NCBI GenBank assembly: GCA_016704465.1
Contig: JADJAD010000006.1
Location: 409,037-473,036, forward strand
Source: Gemmatimonadota bacterium
Lineage (GTDB): Bacteria; Gemmatimonadota; Gemmatimonadetes; Gemmatimonadales; Gemmatimonadaceae
Reading direction: 5' to 3'
Length of the DNA: 64,000 bases
In this document: positions 16,993-25,836 of the stretch, piece after piece
Layout of the letters: each line of letters begins with the position of its first letter
Numbering within the stretch: the first letter of the stretch is position 1
Made by a program: the position numbers and the translations under genes
The notes under the pieces: generated by a model
What the model saw: only the letters and a program-made list of their open reading frames with translations
Told to the model about the DNA's origin: nothing
Databases searched by the model: none

Positions 16993-17913
16993 GTGTATAC
17001 TCTTGCTTACTCGGTTTGAGAGCATGGTGACCGCGGCGCAGGGCGCTGCCACGTGTCGTTGGCATACCAGCACACTCCCGCATTTCCGGCCTGTCTCCAC
17101 GCGCGCGTGTGCTGCGGCGATGTCGTCGAGCGAGAAGCGTGAGTCGATCAGCGGTGTGAATCGTCCGTCGGTCGCCATGGCGACGAGCGTGCGCAAGTCC
17201 TCCACGCGCATGCGGGCGTACGGTGCGTTACCCACGGTGTCGCCGATGACAGGATAGCGAATGCCTTCGGACGCGAAATCGGTGCGCGTGTAGTCGACCA
17301 CCTGTGTGGCGCCGAGTTGTTGGACCAGCTGGCGATTGGCCCCACTGCAGACCGCCGTGACATCCGCGACGGCGGCGACGGCGAGCTGCACCATCGCGGA
17401 CCCCACCGTTCCCGAGGCGCCGTTGATGAGCACGCGCTCGCCGGCCTCGAGCGCGCCGCGTCGGAAGCAGTCGAGCGCGGTGGTACCGCCAAAGGCGAGT
17501 GCTGCCGCCGAGGTGTAGGAGAGCGCCGCTGGTTTGTGCGCGATCGCGGCGTTCGCGGTCATGCAGCAATACTCCGCGTGGGCGCCAAGCTTCAGGCCTG
17601 GATATGCCACCACCGCATCGCCACAGGCAAAGTTGCGCACCGACGCACCAACGGCGAACACAGCACCGGAGCATTCGCTTCCCAGCACGGCCTGTCGCGG
17701 CGCGGTCACGCCGAATGCGAGTCTCCCTGCGAGGCCAACGCCGTGCGGCATGCTGAGGCTGCGCATTCTCCAGTCGGCGGACGACACGGTGGATGCGCAC
17801 ACGCGAATGAGCACCTCGGCGGGACCGGGCTCTGGCCACCGGATCTGTTCAATCTCGACCACGTGCGGCGGTCCGTAGCGTCGGACCACCCCTGCTTTCA
17901 TGTGCGATGACAT
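16993..17913 (-). pseudogene. MDR-family NAD(P)-dependent oxidoreductase, internally deleted and without its own stop
   Basis: A medium-chain dehydrogenase/reductase: GroES-like domain (AEVLIRVCASTVSSADWRM, VLGSECSGAVFAVG) and Rossmann fold (VLINGASGTVGSAMVQLA). After GDTVGNAPYARMR the chain jumps to VEDLRTLVAMA; about 55-60 residues usually found here are missing. The end (HARVETGRKCGSVLV) is followed not by a stop but by an open frame that continues through the next gene's signal peptide and barrel. I infer a decaying gene. Start candidates are ATG 17913 (two bases after the upstream stop) or ATG 17901. Probably quinone-oxidoreductase-like in origin. Confidence 0.65.
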
Positions 17914-17915
17914 GG

Positions 17916-18656
17916 TCAGGGCGTGGCCCTGCGACGGCCCCACCTCCAGGCTGTGGTCACGCCAACCCTGATCGCGTAGAGCTCGGCATTCGAACGTTTG
18001 ATATCGAAGGCGAGCGAGCCATCCGGATTGTCCGACACGCCGCCCTGGATGAGGTAGTTGCGGCGACCGTGTCCCTGATAGGCCACGCCAACGTCGATGG
18101 TGGTGCTCCGGTGCACCGGCACGTGAATGCCAAGGCCGCCACTCCAGGCCAGCCCGGTATCGCCGAAATTCTCGTCGCCTGCGACGATGTTCGGCAGGAT
18201 GCCCCCACCGAGTCCGCTCACGGTTGCAATGCGGCTTACCCCGAGCAGTCCGTAAGCGTATGTACGGAGCGGTCCGACGGGGAATGCAAACTGAGGACCC
18301 ACGCCGAACGAGAGGATTCCGTTGGCCGTGGTGACATCCACCGCAATCCGACAGCCCGGAGTGGTGCCGACGCAGGTGCGCTGACTCTCATGACCGTAAT
18401 TGAGCCAACCGCCCTGGAGACGGATCGCGGCCAGACCATGGCGGTCGATCCGGAGCAGGACGTGCGCCTGTAGCCCTGCGGCGTTGTTGACGTTCTGTTT
18501 GAATGCGCCGACCGGTTGGCCAATGTCGGCGGCCAGACCAACGTACCACCGTGGAATGACCACGGTACTGGAGTCGACCGCAGGCGGGCTGGCCTGTCCC
18601 GACAGCGGGGATCCGACAGAACCGAACCCGACGAGCAAGGTGACGACGAAACGCAT
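17916..18656 (-). CDS. Outer-membrane beta-barrel protein, unknown (TetR-controlled?)
   Basis: A 246-residue protein with a signal peptide (to about 21) and glycine/aromatic-rich beta strands of an OMP_b-brl type (RWYVGLAADIGQPVGAF, YAYGLLGVSRIATVSGLGGG, GLGIHVPVHRSTTIDVGVAYQG). No named family can be given. It is the first gene of a minus-strand unit with the oxidoreductase, whose start follows its stop by two bases. A perfect palindrome lies 26 bases before the ATG, facing a divergent TetR gene. Confidence 0.68.
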   Translation of the reverse strand: MRFVVTLLVGFGSVGSPLSGQASPPAVDSSTVVIPRWYVGLAADIGQPVGAFKQNVNNAAGLQAHVLLRIDRHGLAAIRLQGGWLNYGHESQRTCVGTTPGCRIAVDVTTANGILSFGVGPQFAFPVGPLRTYAYGLLGVSRIATVSGLGGGILPNIVAGDENFGDTGLAWSGGLGIHVPVHRSTTIDVGVAYQGHGRRNYLIQGGVSDNPDGSLAFDIKRSNAELYAIRVGVTTAWRWGRRRATP

Positions 18657-18681
18657 GGCAGAAAAGCGATGGGTGAGAAAG

Positions 18682-18698
18682 ACCTTACAGTGTAAGGT
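18682..18698. promoter_or_regulatory. TetR operator candidate 1
   Basis: The 17-base palindrome ACCTTACAGTGTAAGGT lies between the divergent OMP and TetR genes, close to the OMP start. Its size and symmetry match TetR-family operators. Confidence 0.65.
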
Positions 18699-18744
18699 TC
18701 AACGTACGCCGTAAGCGTGACGGAGTCAAGCCGCCTGGCCGCTT

Positions 18745-18760
18745 GCCTTACACTGTCAGT
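18745..18760. promoter_or_regulatory. TetR operator candidate 2
   Basis: GCCTTACACTGTCAGT shares the 11-base core CCTTACACTGT with the complement of operator 1. It lies 17 bases before the TetR start and is consistent with autoregulation. Confidence 0.55.
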
Positions 18761-18776
18761 ACCTCTAGTGTACCGC

Positions 18777-19427
18777 ATGCCTGCTGCCCGACGCCTTCCA
18801 CTCAGCCCGGATCGCATTCTGCGCGCTGCCATCAAGCTGGCCGATCGGCAGGGGCTCGAGGCGCTCTCCATGCGAAGGCTCGCCACGACGCTCAAAGTCG
18901 AGGCGATGTCGCTCTACAATCACGTCGCCGGCAAAGACGTGTTGCTCGACGGCATGGTGGATATGATTATCGGCGAAATCACACTGCCCGAGCGCGGTGG
19001 TGATTGGAGATCCGCCATGCGTGCGCGCGCCATGTCCGCGCTTGCGGTGCTGACGGCCCATCCGTGGGCGCCGATGCTGATCGTGTCGCGCATCAACGCC
19101 GGACCCAACATGCTGCGCTACATCGACGCAACGCTCGGCACGCTGCGCGAGGCAGGACTCTCATGGGAAGAGACGGATCGCGCGTGGAACACCATGGACA
19201 ACTACATCTACGGTTTTGCGCTGCAGCAGCAGAACTTCCCCGTGAACCCGGACGACTACGCGTCGGCCGCCGCCAGCTACCTGCCGATGTTGCCCGCCGA
19301 CCGCTATCCGTACATGCATGCAATGACCGCTCGCGTTGCAGACGGTTCGCACGACGGCACGCTCGACTTCGGCTTCGGCCTGGAAGTGATCCTCAACGGA
19401 CTGGAGCGGCTGCGAGAGCAACAATAG
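18777..19427 (+). CDS. TetR-family transcriptional regulator
   Basis: A 216-residue repressor. The N-terminal helix-turn-helix (LSPDRILRAAIKLADRQG, MRRLATTLKVEAMSLYNHV) is typical, and the rest matches the TetR_C_1 type of ligand domain (WAPMLIVSRINAGPNMLRY, DYASAAASYLPMLP). ATG at 18777 is preferred because it places the HTH at the usual distance. It is divergent from an OMP/oxidoreductase unit, with two related operator-like sites between them, so it probably represses that unit and itself. The ligand is unknown. Confidence 0.88.
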   Translation: MPAARRLPLSPDRILRAAIKLADRQGLEALSMRRLATTLKVEAMSLYNHVAGKDVLLDGMVDMIIGEITLPERGGDWRSAMRARAMSALAVLTAHPWAPMLIVSRINAGPNMLRYIDATLGTLREAGLSWEETDRAWNTMDNYIYGFALQQQNFPVNPDDYASAAASYLPMLPADRYPYMHAMTARVADGSHDGTLDFGFGLEVILNGLERLREQQ

Positions 19428-19430
19428 GGA

Positions 19431-19748
19431 CGGTGTAGCTGGACCGTGTTCCATCCGCCCCGCGGCAGCGGGTGAGCGGGGCTGCGGCCCGTCCTGATCC
19501 TCAGTCACGACGTCGTCAACGCGCGCCCCGGGACGGCCATCGCCTTCGCCCGCACCAGCCAACCGCAGCAGGCGGGGTTTTCCCTCAGGCTGGAGTCGGC
19601 CGGCGTGAACCTCCCGAAGCGCTCGTCGGTAAAGAGCAGCCAGATTCGCACGATCGCTGCGGAACGAATCGGCCGGCGCATCGCGCGTGCCTCACACGAG
19701 GAACTGGCGCAAGTGCCCGAAGGGCTCAAAGAGATTCGTGGCGCCTAA
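19431..19748 (+). pseudogene. PemK/MazF-family toxin remnant
   Basis: The frame after the TetR stop reads WTVFHPPRGSG, a TGA at 19473, then AGLRPVLILSHDVVNARPG and on through TSQPQQAGFSLRLES, LPKRSSVKSSQIRTIAAERIG to the stop. This is the PemK/MazF fold (PPRGSE-x-G-xRPV, S/H-D, TSQ, KxSQIRT). The usual start Met is gone and the in-frame stop falls at a Glu-type position. It is therefore a decayed ribonuclease toxin. No antitoxin gene is seen upstream. Its stop codon lies inside an attC-like R'' box. Confidence 0.75.
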
Positions 19749-19834
19749 CGGGCGCTGGGGCAGACGCGGGCACGACTGACTCGTGCGCCTTCGGGGCGCA
19801 CTCGATATGACGCCCGCGCTGCTCAACGTGGACG
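19743..19834 (+). repeat. Lone attC-like site after the MazF remnant
   Basis: R'' GCCTAAC, L'' GCAGACGCGGGC pairing with L' GCCCGCGCTGC with one extrahelical A, and an inner hairpin GTGCGCC/GGCGCAC. The R' box appears decayed (GTGGACG). It has the architecture of an attC and sits exactly at the end of the gene, as in a cassette. Confidence 0.55.
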
Positions 19835-19920
19835 TCTACCCCGCTTCCGACTGGGGTTGCCACCGCAGGTCGATGTCCGGCATGGCCGACTAGCAGTTCA
19901 CCCCCGACTTCGAACCGGAA

Positions 19921-20124
19921 GTGCTGCGCACGTGGCCTTACCTCCGACGCGAGTGGTGTACGTGGGTGATCGAGCATGCCGTGCGAGAGGAACCCCAGGA
20001 GAACAATCGGGTCCGATTCTGGGCCGCGATTCCGGAGCTGGAAGGACGATACCTCCGCGTCGTCACCCTGGCCGACCGCACAACGATTCACAACGCCGTC
20101 CTCGACTGCGGGTTCGTCCCATGA
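19921..20124 (+). CDS. Small protein paired with DUF2283 (DUF4258-like), possibly N-truncated
   Basis: 67 residues from a GTG start. The C-terminal GRYLRVVTLADRTTIHNAVLDCGFVP resembles the small proteins, often annotated DUF4258, that precede DUF2283 genes and are suspected toxin-antitoxin partners. Upstream in frame the reading is ATG GCC GAC TAG (19882-19893) followed by QFTPDFEPE, which looks like the original N-terminus with a nonsense codon. The gene may therefore be broken or restart at GTG. Its stop overlaps the next ATG (ATGA). Confidence 0.5.
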   Translation: MLRTWPYLRREWCTWVIEHAVREEPQENNRVRFWAAIPELEGRYLRVVTLADRTTIHNAVLDCGFVP

Positions 20125-20618
20125 AGCTCAACTACCATCCCGACACGGATTCGCTCTACATCGACCTCTCCGAGCAACCCAGTGCGGAGCGCCGAGAAGT
20201 CTCGGCCGGCATCGTGCTCGCCTACGACGCCGACGGCAATCTGGTCGGGATCGACATCGACAATGCGCGTCGCAAGGTCCGGTTGGAGCAACTCGTGCTG
20301 AGTCTCCTCGACGCCTCCATCGAGCGCATCGCGGGTCAACGAACGCTGCACCAGCCGGGCGGGACGCGGTGGCGCTGCCTCTGGCCGCGCTTCAATTTGA
20401 GCCGCGAAAGAAGCCGCAGAACGCCTACCGCCTGGACCGGCTCGTCGATGATCCGGTGGTGGTCGAGCTCCAGGCAGTCGAGAAGCTCGCACCCGTGCAC
20501 CCGGCGCAGCTCCTCACCTACCTCACGCTGTCCCCGCGCCGCATCAGCTTGCGCATCAACCTCCACACCCTGCACCTCCGCGACAGATGCAGGCGCATGG
20601 TCCACGGCTAGCAGCTGA
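20121..20618 (+). CDS. DUF2283 protein with an overrun C-terminus
   Basis: The first about 70 residues are a DUF2283 domain (MKLNYHPDTDSLYIDLSEQP, GIVLAYDADGNLVGIDIDNA). DUF2283 proteins are usually 60-90 residues, but here the frame stays open to 166 codons and the second half overlaps a GxxExxY remnant in another frame. The natural stop has probably been lost. Translation is coupled to the upstream small gene by an ATGA overlap. Function unknown; a TA-type module is suspected from recurrent pairing. Confidence 0.6.
   Translation: MKLNYHPDTDSLYIDLSEQPSAERREVSAGIVLAYDADGNLVGIDIDNARRKVRLEQLVLSLLDASIERIAGQRTLHQPGGTRWRCLWPRFNLSRERSRRTPTAWTGSSMIRWWSSSRQSRSSHPCTRRSSSPTSRCPRAASACASTSTPCTSATDAGAWSTASS
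20363..20611 (+). pseudogene. GxxExxY-family protein, C-terminal remnant
   Basis: In a frame different from DUF2283, the sequence reads YRLDRLVDDPVVVELQAVEKL, then APVHPAQLLTYLTLSPRRIS, then LRINLHTLHLRDRCRRMVHG. This matches the C-terminal half of GxxExxY proteins (YRID-LV-VVELKAVE-L--IH-AQLLTYL). The N-terminal half with the GxxExxY motif is missing. Confidence 0.6.
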
Positions 20619-20696
20619 CGGGCCGACGGGCGGTAGAGCCGGGAGATCGCCGCAATTGCGCCAGTCCCCCTCGTTCTCCCTTGCCTCGTGGTCGCG

Positions 20697-22244
20697 TCAG
20701 GTCGCCGCCGCGGCCGCACTCCCGCGCCGCCGCTCCAACTCGACCCGCACGTCGTGCGCGCGCTCCTCCGTGATCGGATACGTCGCAATCGCCCAAATCG
20801 CGATCCCCGAGGTGAGGAATGGAATGAAGGCATCGCAGATACGCATGAGCACGATGGTCTGCGCGCTTTGCGCCCCCGCCAGCTCCACGCTGAAACCGGT
20901 CGCGTTCAACAGGAACCCACCCATCGCCAGCGCGGCCGCCATGCCGAGCTTCACGACCCACCAGAAGATCGAGCCGAACATCCCCTCGCGCCGCTGGTGC
21001 GTCTGCAGTTCATCCACGTCCACGACGTCGGCGATCATCGAACCCATGAGGGTGAACAGCCCGCCCAGGCCGAACGCGATCAGCGGGGCCGGCAGGAGGA
21101 GGAGCAGCGGATACTGCGGGTCGTAGCACAACCACTTGAGCGCATATCCCACCATCGACACGCCGGTGGACACATAGAAGGCCGTGCGCTTGCCGACGCG
21201 GGTGCTGAGCCACGTGATGAAGAAGATCACCAGGAAGGTGGAAGCCGCGCCTAACGTTCCCGAGTAGCCCGCATACTTCGCCCCCAGCTCCTGGTTGCCG
21301 CCGAACACGTAGTAGATGATCACGTAGAACTGGAACGACGAGATCATGATGAAGCCGTTGAACACCAGGAACGTCGCCGCGCACAGCTTGATGAACGGCT
21401 TCGACTTGAGCGTCGTCCCGAATCCCTTCGAAAACTCGGCCAGGTTGCGGCGCATGGCCCCCCAGCGGCTCTCGACCCGCGCCTGCTGCTCGGCGGTGAC
21501 CGCGGCGTGCTGAAAGCGCTCGAGCAGGAAGATCGCGGGCAGGATACCGATGGCGATCGTCATGATCCCGATGCCCACCGCCAGCCACCGCGCGCCCTCG
21601 ACCTGTGTGGGATACCAGTCCTTGTTGGACATGATCCACAGGAACCACGGCGACACGAGGTACGCGAGCTGGCCGATGAAGTTCTGCACCCCCATGAGGC
21701 GGGTGCGCTCGTGATAGTCGGGGGTGAGCTCGTAGCCTAACGCGACCCACGGCGTGGCAAAGATGGTGTAGGCCAGGTAGAAGATGATCGACCCGACCAG
21801 GAAGAACCAGAAGTAGAAGGTCTCGCTGCGGCCGAGCGGCAGCTGCCAGAGCAGCGCGTAGATGATCCCGGCCGCGATCGCACCAATGAAGATGTAGGGT
21901 CGGCGTCGCCCCCACCGCGAGCGCGTGTTGTCCGAGATGTACCCCATGAGGGGATCGGTGAGCGCGTCGGTGATGCGCGGTAGCGCGCCCAGTAGCCCGA
22001 CGAGGGCCGGGTTCATCCCCAGCCCCAGGTTCAGCACGATGACCATGCCGCCAATGGCTGCTGCGAGCATGTTGTTGACGAACGCTCCCATGCCGTACGC
22101 GATCTTGCGCGGGAACGAGATACGGTCCTCGGGCGCGGTCTCGAAGTGGACGGCATGCTCCGCCGTCCGACCGATGCCGAGCTTCGCGTGCCAGGCGGCG
22201 ACGGCGCGTTGCGCGAGTGTCCGGCGCGGGGTGCGCGCGCTCAT
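20697..22244 (-). CDS. GPH-family sugar:cation symporter (MelB-like)
   Basis: A 515-residue transporter with about 12 membrane segments. The family signature D-x-x-TDPLMGYISDNT followed by RWGRRRPYI (about 95-120) is clear, and the second-half loop carries DVVDVDELQTHQRREG. GPH proteins import glycosides, pentosides or hexuronides with Na+ or H+. Its ATG overlaps the stop of the GH16 gene (ATGA), making it the last gene of the glucan operon. Uptake of glucan-derived oligosaccharides or glucose is inferred from that context. Confidence 0.88.
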   Translation of the reverse strand: MSARTPRRTLAQRAVAAWHAKLGIGRTAEHAVHFETAPEDRISFPRKIAYGMGAFVNNMLAAAIGGMVIVLNLGLGMNPALVGLLGALPRITDALTDPLMGYISDNTRSRWGRRRPYIFIGAIAAGIIYALLWQLPLGRSETFYFWFFLVGSIIFYLAYTIFATPWVALGYELTPDYHERTRLMGVQNFIGQLAYLVSPWFLWIMSNKDWYPTQVEGARWLAVGIGIMTIAIGILPAIFLLERFQHAAVTAEQQARVESRWGAMRRNLAEFSKGFGTTLKSKPFIKLCAATFLVFNGFIMISSFQFYVIIYYVFGGNQELGAKYAGYSGTLGAASTFLVIFFITWLSTRVGKRTAFYVSTGVSMVGYALKWLCYDPQYPLLLLLPAPLIAFGLGGLFTLMGSMIADVVDVDELQTHQRREGMFGSIFWWVVKLGMAAALAMGGFLLNATGFSVELAGAQSAQTIVLMRICDAFIPFLTSGIAIWAIATYPITEERAHDVRVELERRRGSAAAAAT

Positions 22245-23029
22245 GCGCGCACGTACACGCGGACCCAGTCCACGAGCATCGTCTGCGGGAAGACCGTGCC
22301 ACCGTCCGGCGGCCCCACGTAGCCGCCGCCGACGGCGAGGTTCAGGATGATGTAGAACGGGTGGTCGAACACCCACGCGCCGGAGACGTAGCTGCGCTTG
22401 ACCTCATGGTACAGCCGACCATCGACGCGCCATTCGATCTGGTCCTCGTCCCACTCGACAGAGAAGATGTGGAAGTCGTCATCAAACCGCCCCTCGCCCA
22501 GGTCGAACCTGCGGGTCAGGGCGTTGCCCGCCGAGTAGCCGGGCCCGTGCAGCGACCCATGCACCAGGTTGGGCTCCTGCCCGCGGTATTCCATGATGTC
22601 GATCTCGCCCGCCTGCGGCCAGCCGACCTGGTCCACGTTGGCACCGAGCAGCCAGAAGGCCGGCCAGAGCCCGCGACCCGTCGGGAGCTTCATGCGCGCC
22701 TCGAACCGGCCGTACCGCTGCTCGAGCAGCCCCGCGGTGGTGAGGCGCGCCGAGGTGAAGGCACTCCCCAGGAACGACTCGGCGCGGGCGACGATCGCCA
22801 GGTTGCCCGCGCCGTCCAGCGAGGCGTTGGACGCGCGATCGGTGTCGTACTCGAGCTGCGCGTTCCCCCAGTCGGTGCCGACGTCGTAGCGCCAGTTGGC
22901 CTGGTTGGGCCGCGTCCCCGCCGCCCCGGTGAACTCATCCTCCCATGTGAGGACCCAGGGGCCGGGCGGTTCGGTGCAGCCGACGAGGCCGGCCAGCGCG
23001 AGGACGAGCGGGAGGGTGAGTCGGCGCAT
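22241..23029 (-). CDS. GH16 endo-beta-1,3-glucanase (laminarinase-type) lipoprotein
   Basis: A 262-residue lipoprotein (LAGLVGC, Cys 18) with a single GH16 domain. The catalytic ExDxxE motif is GEIDIMEYRG (Glu 142, Asp 144, Glu 147), flanked by YGRFEARMKLP, GLWPAFWLLG and the C-terminal VDWVRVY strand. This subfamily cleaves internal beta-1,3 bonds of laminarin or mixed-linkage glucans. It sits between a ROK regulator gene (29 bases upstream) and a GPH symporter gene (overlapping). The product should act at the cell surface or in the periplasm. Confidence 0.92.
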   Translation of the reverse strand: MRRLTLPLVLALAGLVGCTEPPGPWVLTWEDEFTGAAGTRPNQANWRYDVGTDWGNAQLEYDTDRASNASLDGAGNLAIVARAESFLGSAFTSARLTTAGLLEQRYGRFEARMKLPTGRGLWPAFWLLGANVDQVGWPQAGEIDIMEYRGQEPNLVHGSLHGPGYSAGNALTRRFDLGEGRFDDDFHIFSVEWDEDQIEWRVDGRLYHEVKRSYVSGAWVFDHPFYIILNLAVGGGYVGPPDGGTVFPQTMLVDWVRVYVRA

Positions 23030-23058
23030 GGACTGCACGGGAGAGGGGGACGACCCGC

Positions 23059-24297
23059 CTAACGCGGGCCCACGGAGGGAAAGAGCGATGGGTCCGCGAG
23101 CGCGGCGTCGAGGATCAGCGTCGCGGCGCCGATCGCGATGCCGCGCGGCCCCAGGGCGCTGGTGACGATCTCGGAGGTGGCCAGCGAACTCACGAAGGTT
23201 CGCCGCAGCACGGTCTCGCGGAGCGGCACCAGGAGGCGCTCGCCCATGCGGGCGATCCCCCCACCGATGATCACCGCACCGGGGTTCATCAGGTTGAGCA
23301 CGTTGGCCACGGCGATCCCCAGGTAGGTGGCCGCGTCGCGAATCACGCGCTCGGCGAGCGGATCGTCCTGGAGCGCGGCGTCCTCGATGGCGCCCACCGT
23401 GAGCTCGCCACGATGCAGCACGCTGTCCGGGTAGTCCGGGAGAAGGTGCCGCGCGCGGCGCACCAGCGCCGAAGCGCCCACGAACGTCTGCAGGCATCCG
23501 CGGTTGCCGCAGTCGCACGGATCGCCGGAGAGGTCGATCGTCAGGTGCCCGATCTCACCCGCCACCCCGCCCGCCCCACGCGCGATGCGCCCGCCAACCA
23601 TGTGCCCGGCGCCCGCGCCCGTGGCAACCTTGATGTAGGTGAAGTCCTGCTGCCCGCGTCCGGCCCCCCACCACCGCTCGGCCAACGCGCCGAGGTTCGC
23701 ATCGTTGTCCACGTGGACCGGGACGCCGAACTGCTGGCGCAGCGCCTCGAACCCAGTGCGCCCGTCCCATGCCGGGAGCACGTGCGTGGAGAGCCGCTCC
23801 TGGTGCTTGGGGTCCACCCAGCAGGGGACCGCCACGCCGATGCCGACCAGCCGGCTGCGCACCCCGCCCCACCGCGCGAGACATCGCTCGCAGAACTCGG
23901 CGATCAGCGCACGTGTCCCCGGCGCATCCGCGCGCACCGGGAACTCGCCATGCTCCCACTCCAGCACCCGCCCGCGCAGGTCGGTGAGCGCCACCGAGAC
24001 GTGCGTCGCCCCCATGTCCACACCGAGAATGACGCAGGCGTCGTCCTGGAACTCGAGCACGATCGGGCGGCGCCCTCCGCTGGACTCCCCCTCTCCCGCT
24101 TCGCGCACCAGGCGCGTCTCCAGCAGTTCACTCACGACCTCCGAGACCGTGGAACGCGAGAGCCCCGCCTGCCGGGCAATGTCGGCACGCGAAATCGCCC
24201 GCTCGTGCCAGATGAGGCGAAGCAACGAGTGCGTGAGCGTCGCGGGACGCGCGACCTCGGCGATTCCTGTCACCTTCCCTTTCGACGACTGGGGCAC
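23059..24297 (-). CDS. ROK-family transcriptional regulator (NagC/XylR type)
   Basis: A 412-residue protein with an N-terminal winged helix (ISRADIARQAGLSRSTVSEVV, about 35-56) and a ROK sugar-kinase-like domain: VDMGATHVSVAL, GEIGHLTIDL and the zinc motif CDCGNRGCLQT. In regulators the domain senses sugars or phosphorylated sugars. It is the second gene of the glucan operon, so autoregulation is likely. A perfect CTTTGTT-n9-AACAAAG palindrome upstream of the operon is a good operator candidate. The stop codon TAG lies inside the recurring 8-mer CGTTAGGC. Confidence 0.9.
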   Translation of the reverse strand: MPQSSKGKVTGIAEVARPATLTHSLLRLIWHERAISRADIARQAGLSRSTVSEVVSELLETRLVREAGEGESSGGRRPIVLEFQDDACVILGVDMGATHVSVALTDLRGRVLEWEHGEFPVRADAPGTRALIAEFCERCLARWGGVRSRLVGIGVAVPCWVDPKHQERLSTHVLPAWDGRTGFEALRQQFGVPVHVDNDANLGALAERWWGAGRGQQDFTYIKVATGAGAGHMVGGRIARGAGGVAGEIGHLTIDLSGDPCDCGNRGCLQTFVGASALVRRARHLLPDYPDSVLHRGELTVGAIEDAALQDDPLAERVIRDAATYLGIAVANVLNLMNPGAVIIGGGIARMGERLLVPLRETVLRRTFVSSLATSEIVTSALGPRGIAIGAATLILDAALADPSLFPSVGPR

Positions 24298-24317
24298 TCG
24301 TTCCTCCGCGACATGGC

Positions 24318-25836
24318 CTACTTGTGCAAGAGCACGTTGTCGACGAAGAACGTGGGGAGATCGCCGACCAGGATCATCTGGGCAAGATGGCCCCGTGTCG
24401 TGAGTCCCGTGAAGGCGGTGAGCGGGATGTCGAAACGCACCCAGTTGCCGGTGGTCAGCGGCGGCGTCGAGGCGCGCGAGAGCGTCAGCTCGTGCTCCGC
24501 GTCGTCATTGCCGCCGAACGCACCGTTCGCGCCGAAGTCCACCAGCTTGATGCGGAAGTTCTTCGGCGCATCGGTCGGGTCCGGCGTCCACAGGTCGAGG
24601 GTGAAGTGGGTCATCGCCGTGGCGTTGATCGTCTGCGACGTGAATTCGATGCCGGCAAAGACCACGTTGGTGTACTTCTTCACGTCGTTGCCGGCGACCT
24701 GCACGTCGGCGACATCGGCCTGGTCCCACCCGGCGGACCAGGTGTCGATGGTCCGGTTCGGGTAGGCGTTGCTGAACAGCGAGATCACGTCGCCGGCTGC
24801 AAACGTCGGCGCCGGGGCAGGACTCACCGGCGCGGTGAGGGTGGCCGAGGTCGAGAAGTACACGTTGTCCAGGAAGAACGTCCCCAGGTCCCCGACGAGG
24901 ATCATCTGGGCGAGATGCGCCCGTGCCGTCAGCCCGGTGAAGTCGGACATCGGGATGTTGATCGAGACCCACGACCCGGTCACGAGCGGCGGCGTGGACG
25001 ACGCGTTCACGGTGTACTCGTGCTCCGAGTCGTCGCCCCCGTCGAACGTGCCGTTGGCACCGAAGTCCACGAGCTTGATGCGGAACGACTTCGGCAATGC
25101 CGTGGCATCCGGCGTCCAGACGCTCATGTGGAAGTTGGTCATCGCCGATGCGTCGATCGGTGCCGACGTGAACTCGATCCCGGCGAAGACGACATTCGAA
25201 TACTTCTTCGTGTCATTGCCCGCCACCTGCAGGTCTTCGACGTCGGCCTGGTCCCAGTCGGCCGACCAGGTGTTGACCTGGCGATTCGGGTACGCGTTGC
25301 TGTACAGCGAGATGACGTTGCCGGCCGGGGCGGTCGGCGTCGGCGCAGCGACCGGCGGCGATGTGGGGACCGGGACCTTGTAGAAGTAGACGTTGTCCAG
25401 GTAGATGGTCGGAGAGGCGCCGGCGATGATCATCTGGGCGATGTGCCCGCGCCCGGTCAGTCCGGTAAAGGCCGACAGCGGAATGTCGAGACTGTTCCAC
25501 GCGCCGGTGGAGAGCGACGGAGTCGAGGTGCGCGACAGCGTGACTTCGAACTCCGAATCGTCATTGCCGCCGAAGACGCCGTTGGCGCCGAAATCGACGA
25601 GCTTCACGCTGAACCTCGACGGATCCTGCGTCCACAGGTCGATGTGGAGGTGCGTCATCGCAGACGCGTTGAACTGGTTCGAGATGAACTCGACACCGGC
25701 GAAGGCGAGCTTGGTGTACTTCTTGGCCACGTTGCCGCCGACCGGCACATCGGCGACATCGGCCTGGTCCCACGTGGCGGACCAGGTATCGACCGGGCGA
25801 TTGGTGTAGACGTCGCTGAACAGCGAGATGACGTCG
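24318..25836 (-). repeat. Three tandem direct repeats of about 470-530 bp inside the lipoprotein gene
   Basis: Units run about 25836-25321, 25320-24791 and 24790-24318, and encode the three homologous modules. Similarity is high at the DNA level, so the copy number could change by recombination or be miscounted in an assembly. Confidence 0.7.

Noticed and set aside
19473..19475. In-frame TGA in the MazF-like sequence considered as selenocysteine
   Set aside because: The aligned family position is a Glu-type residue, the start codon is missing and no SECIS-like hairpin with a proper loop follows. It is a decayed gene.
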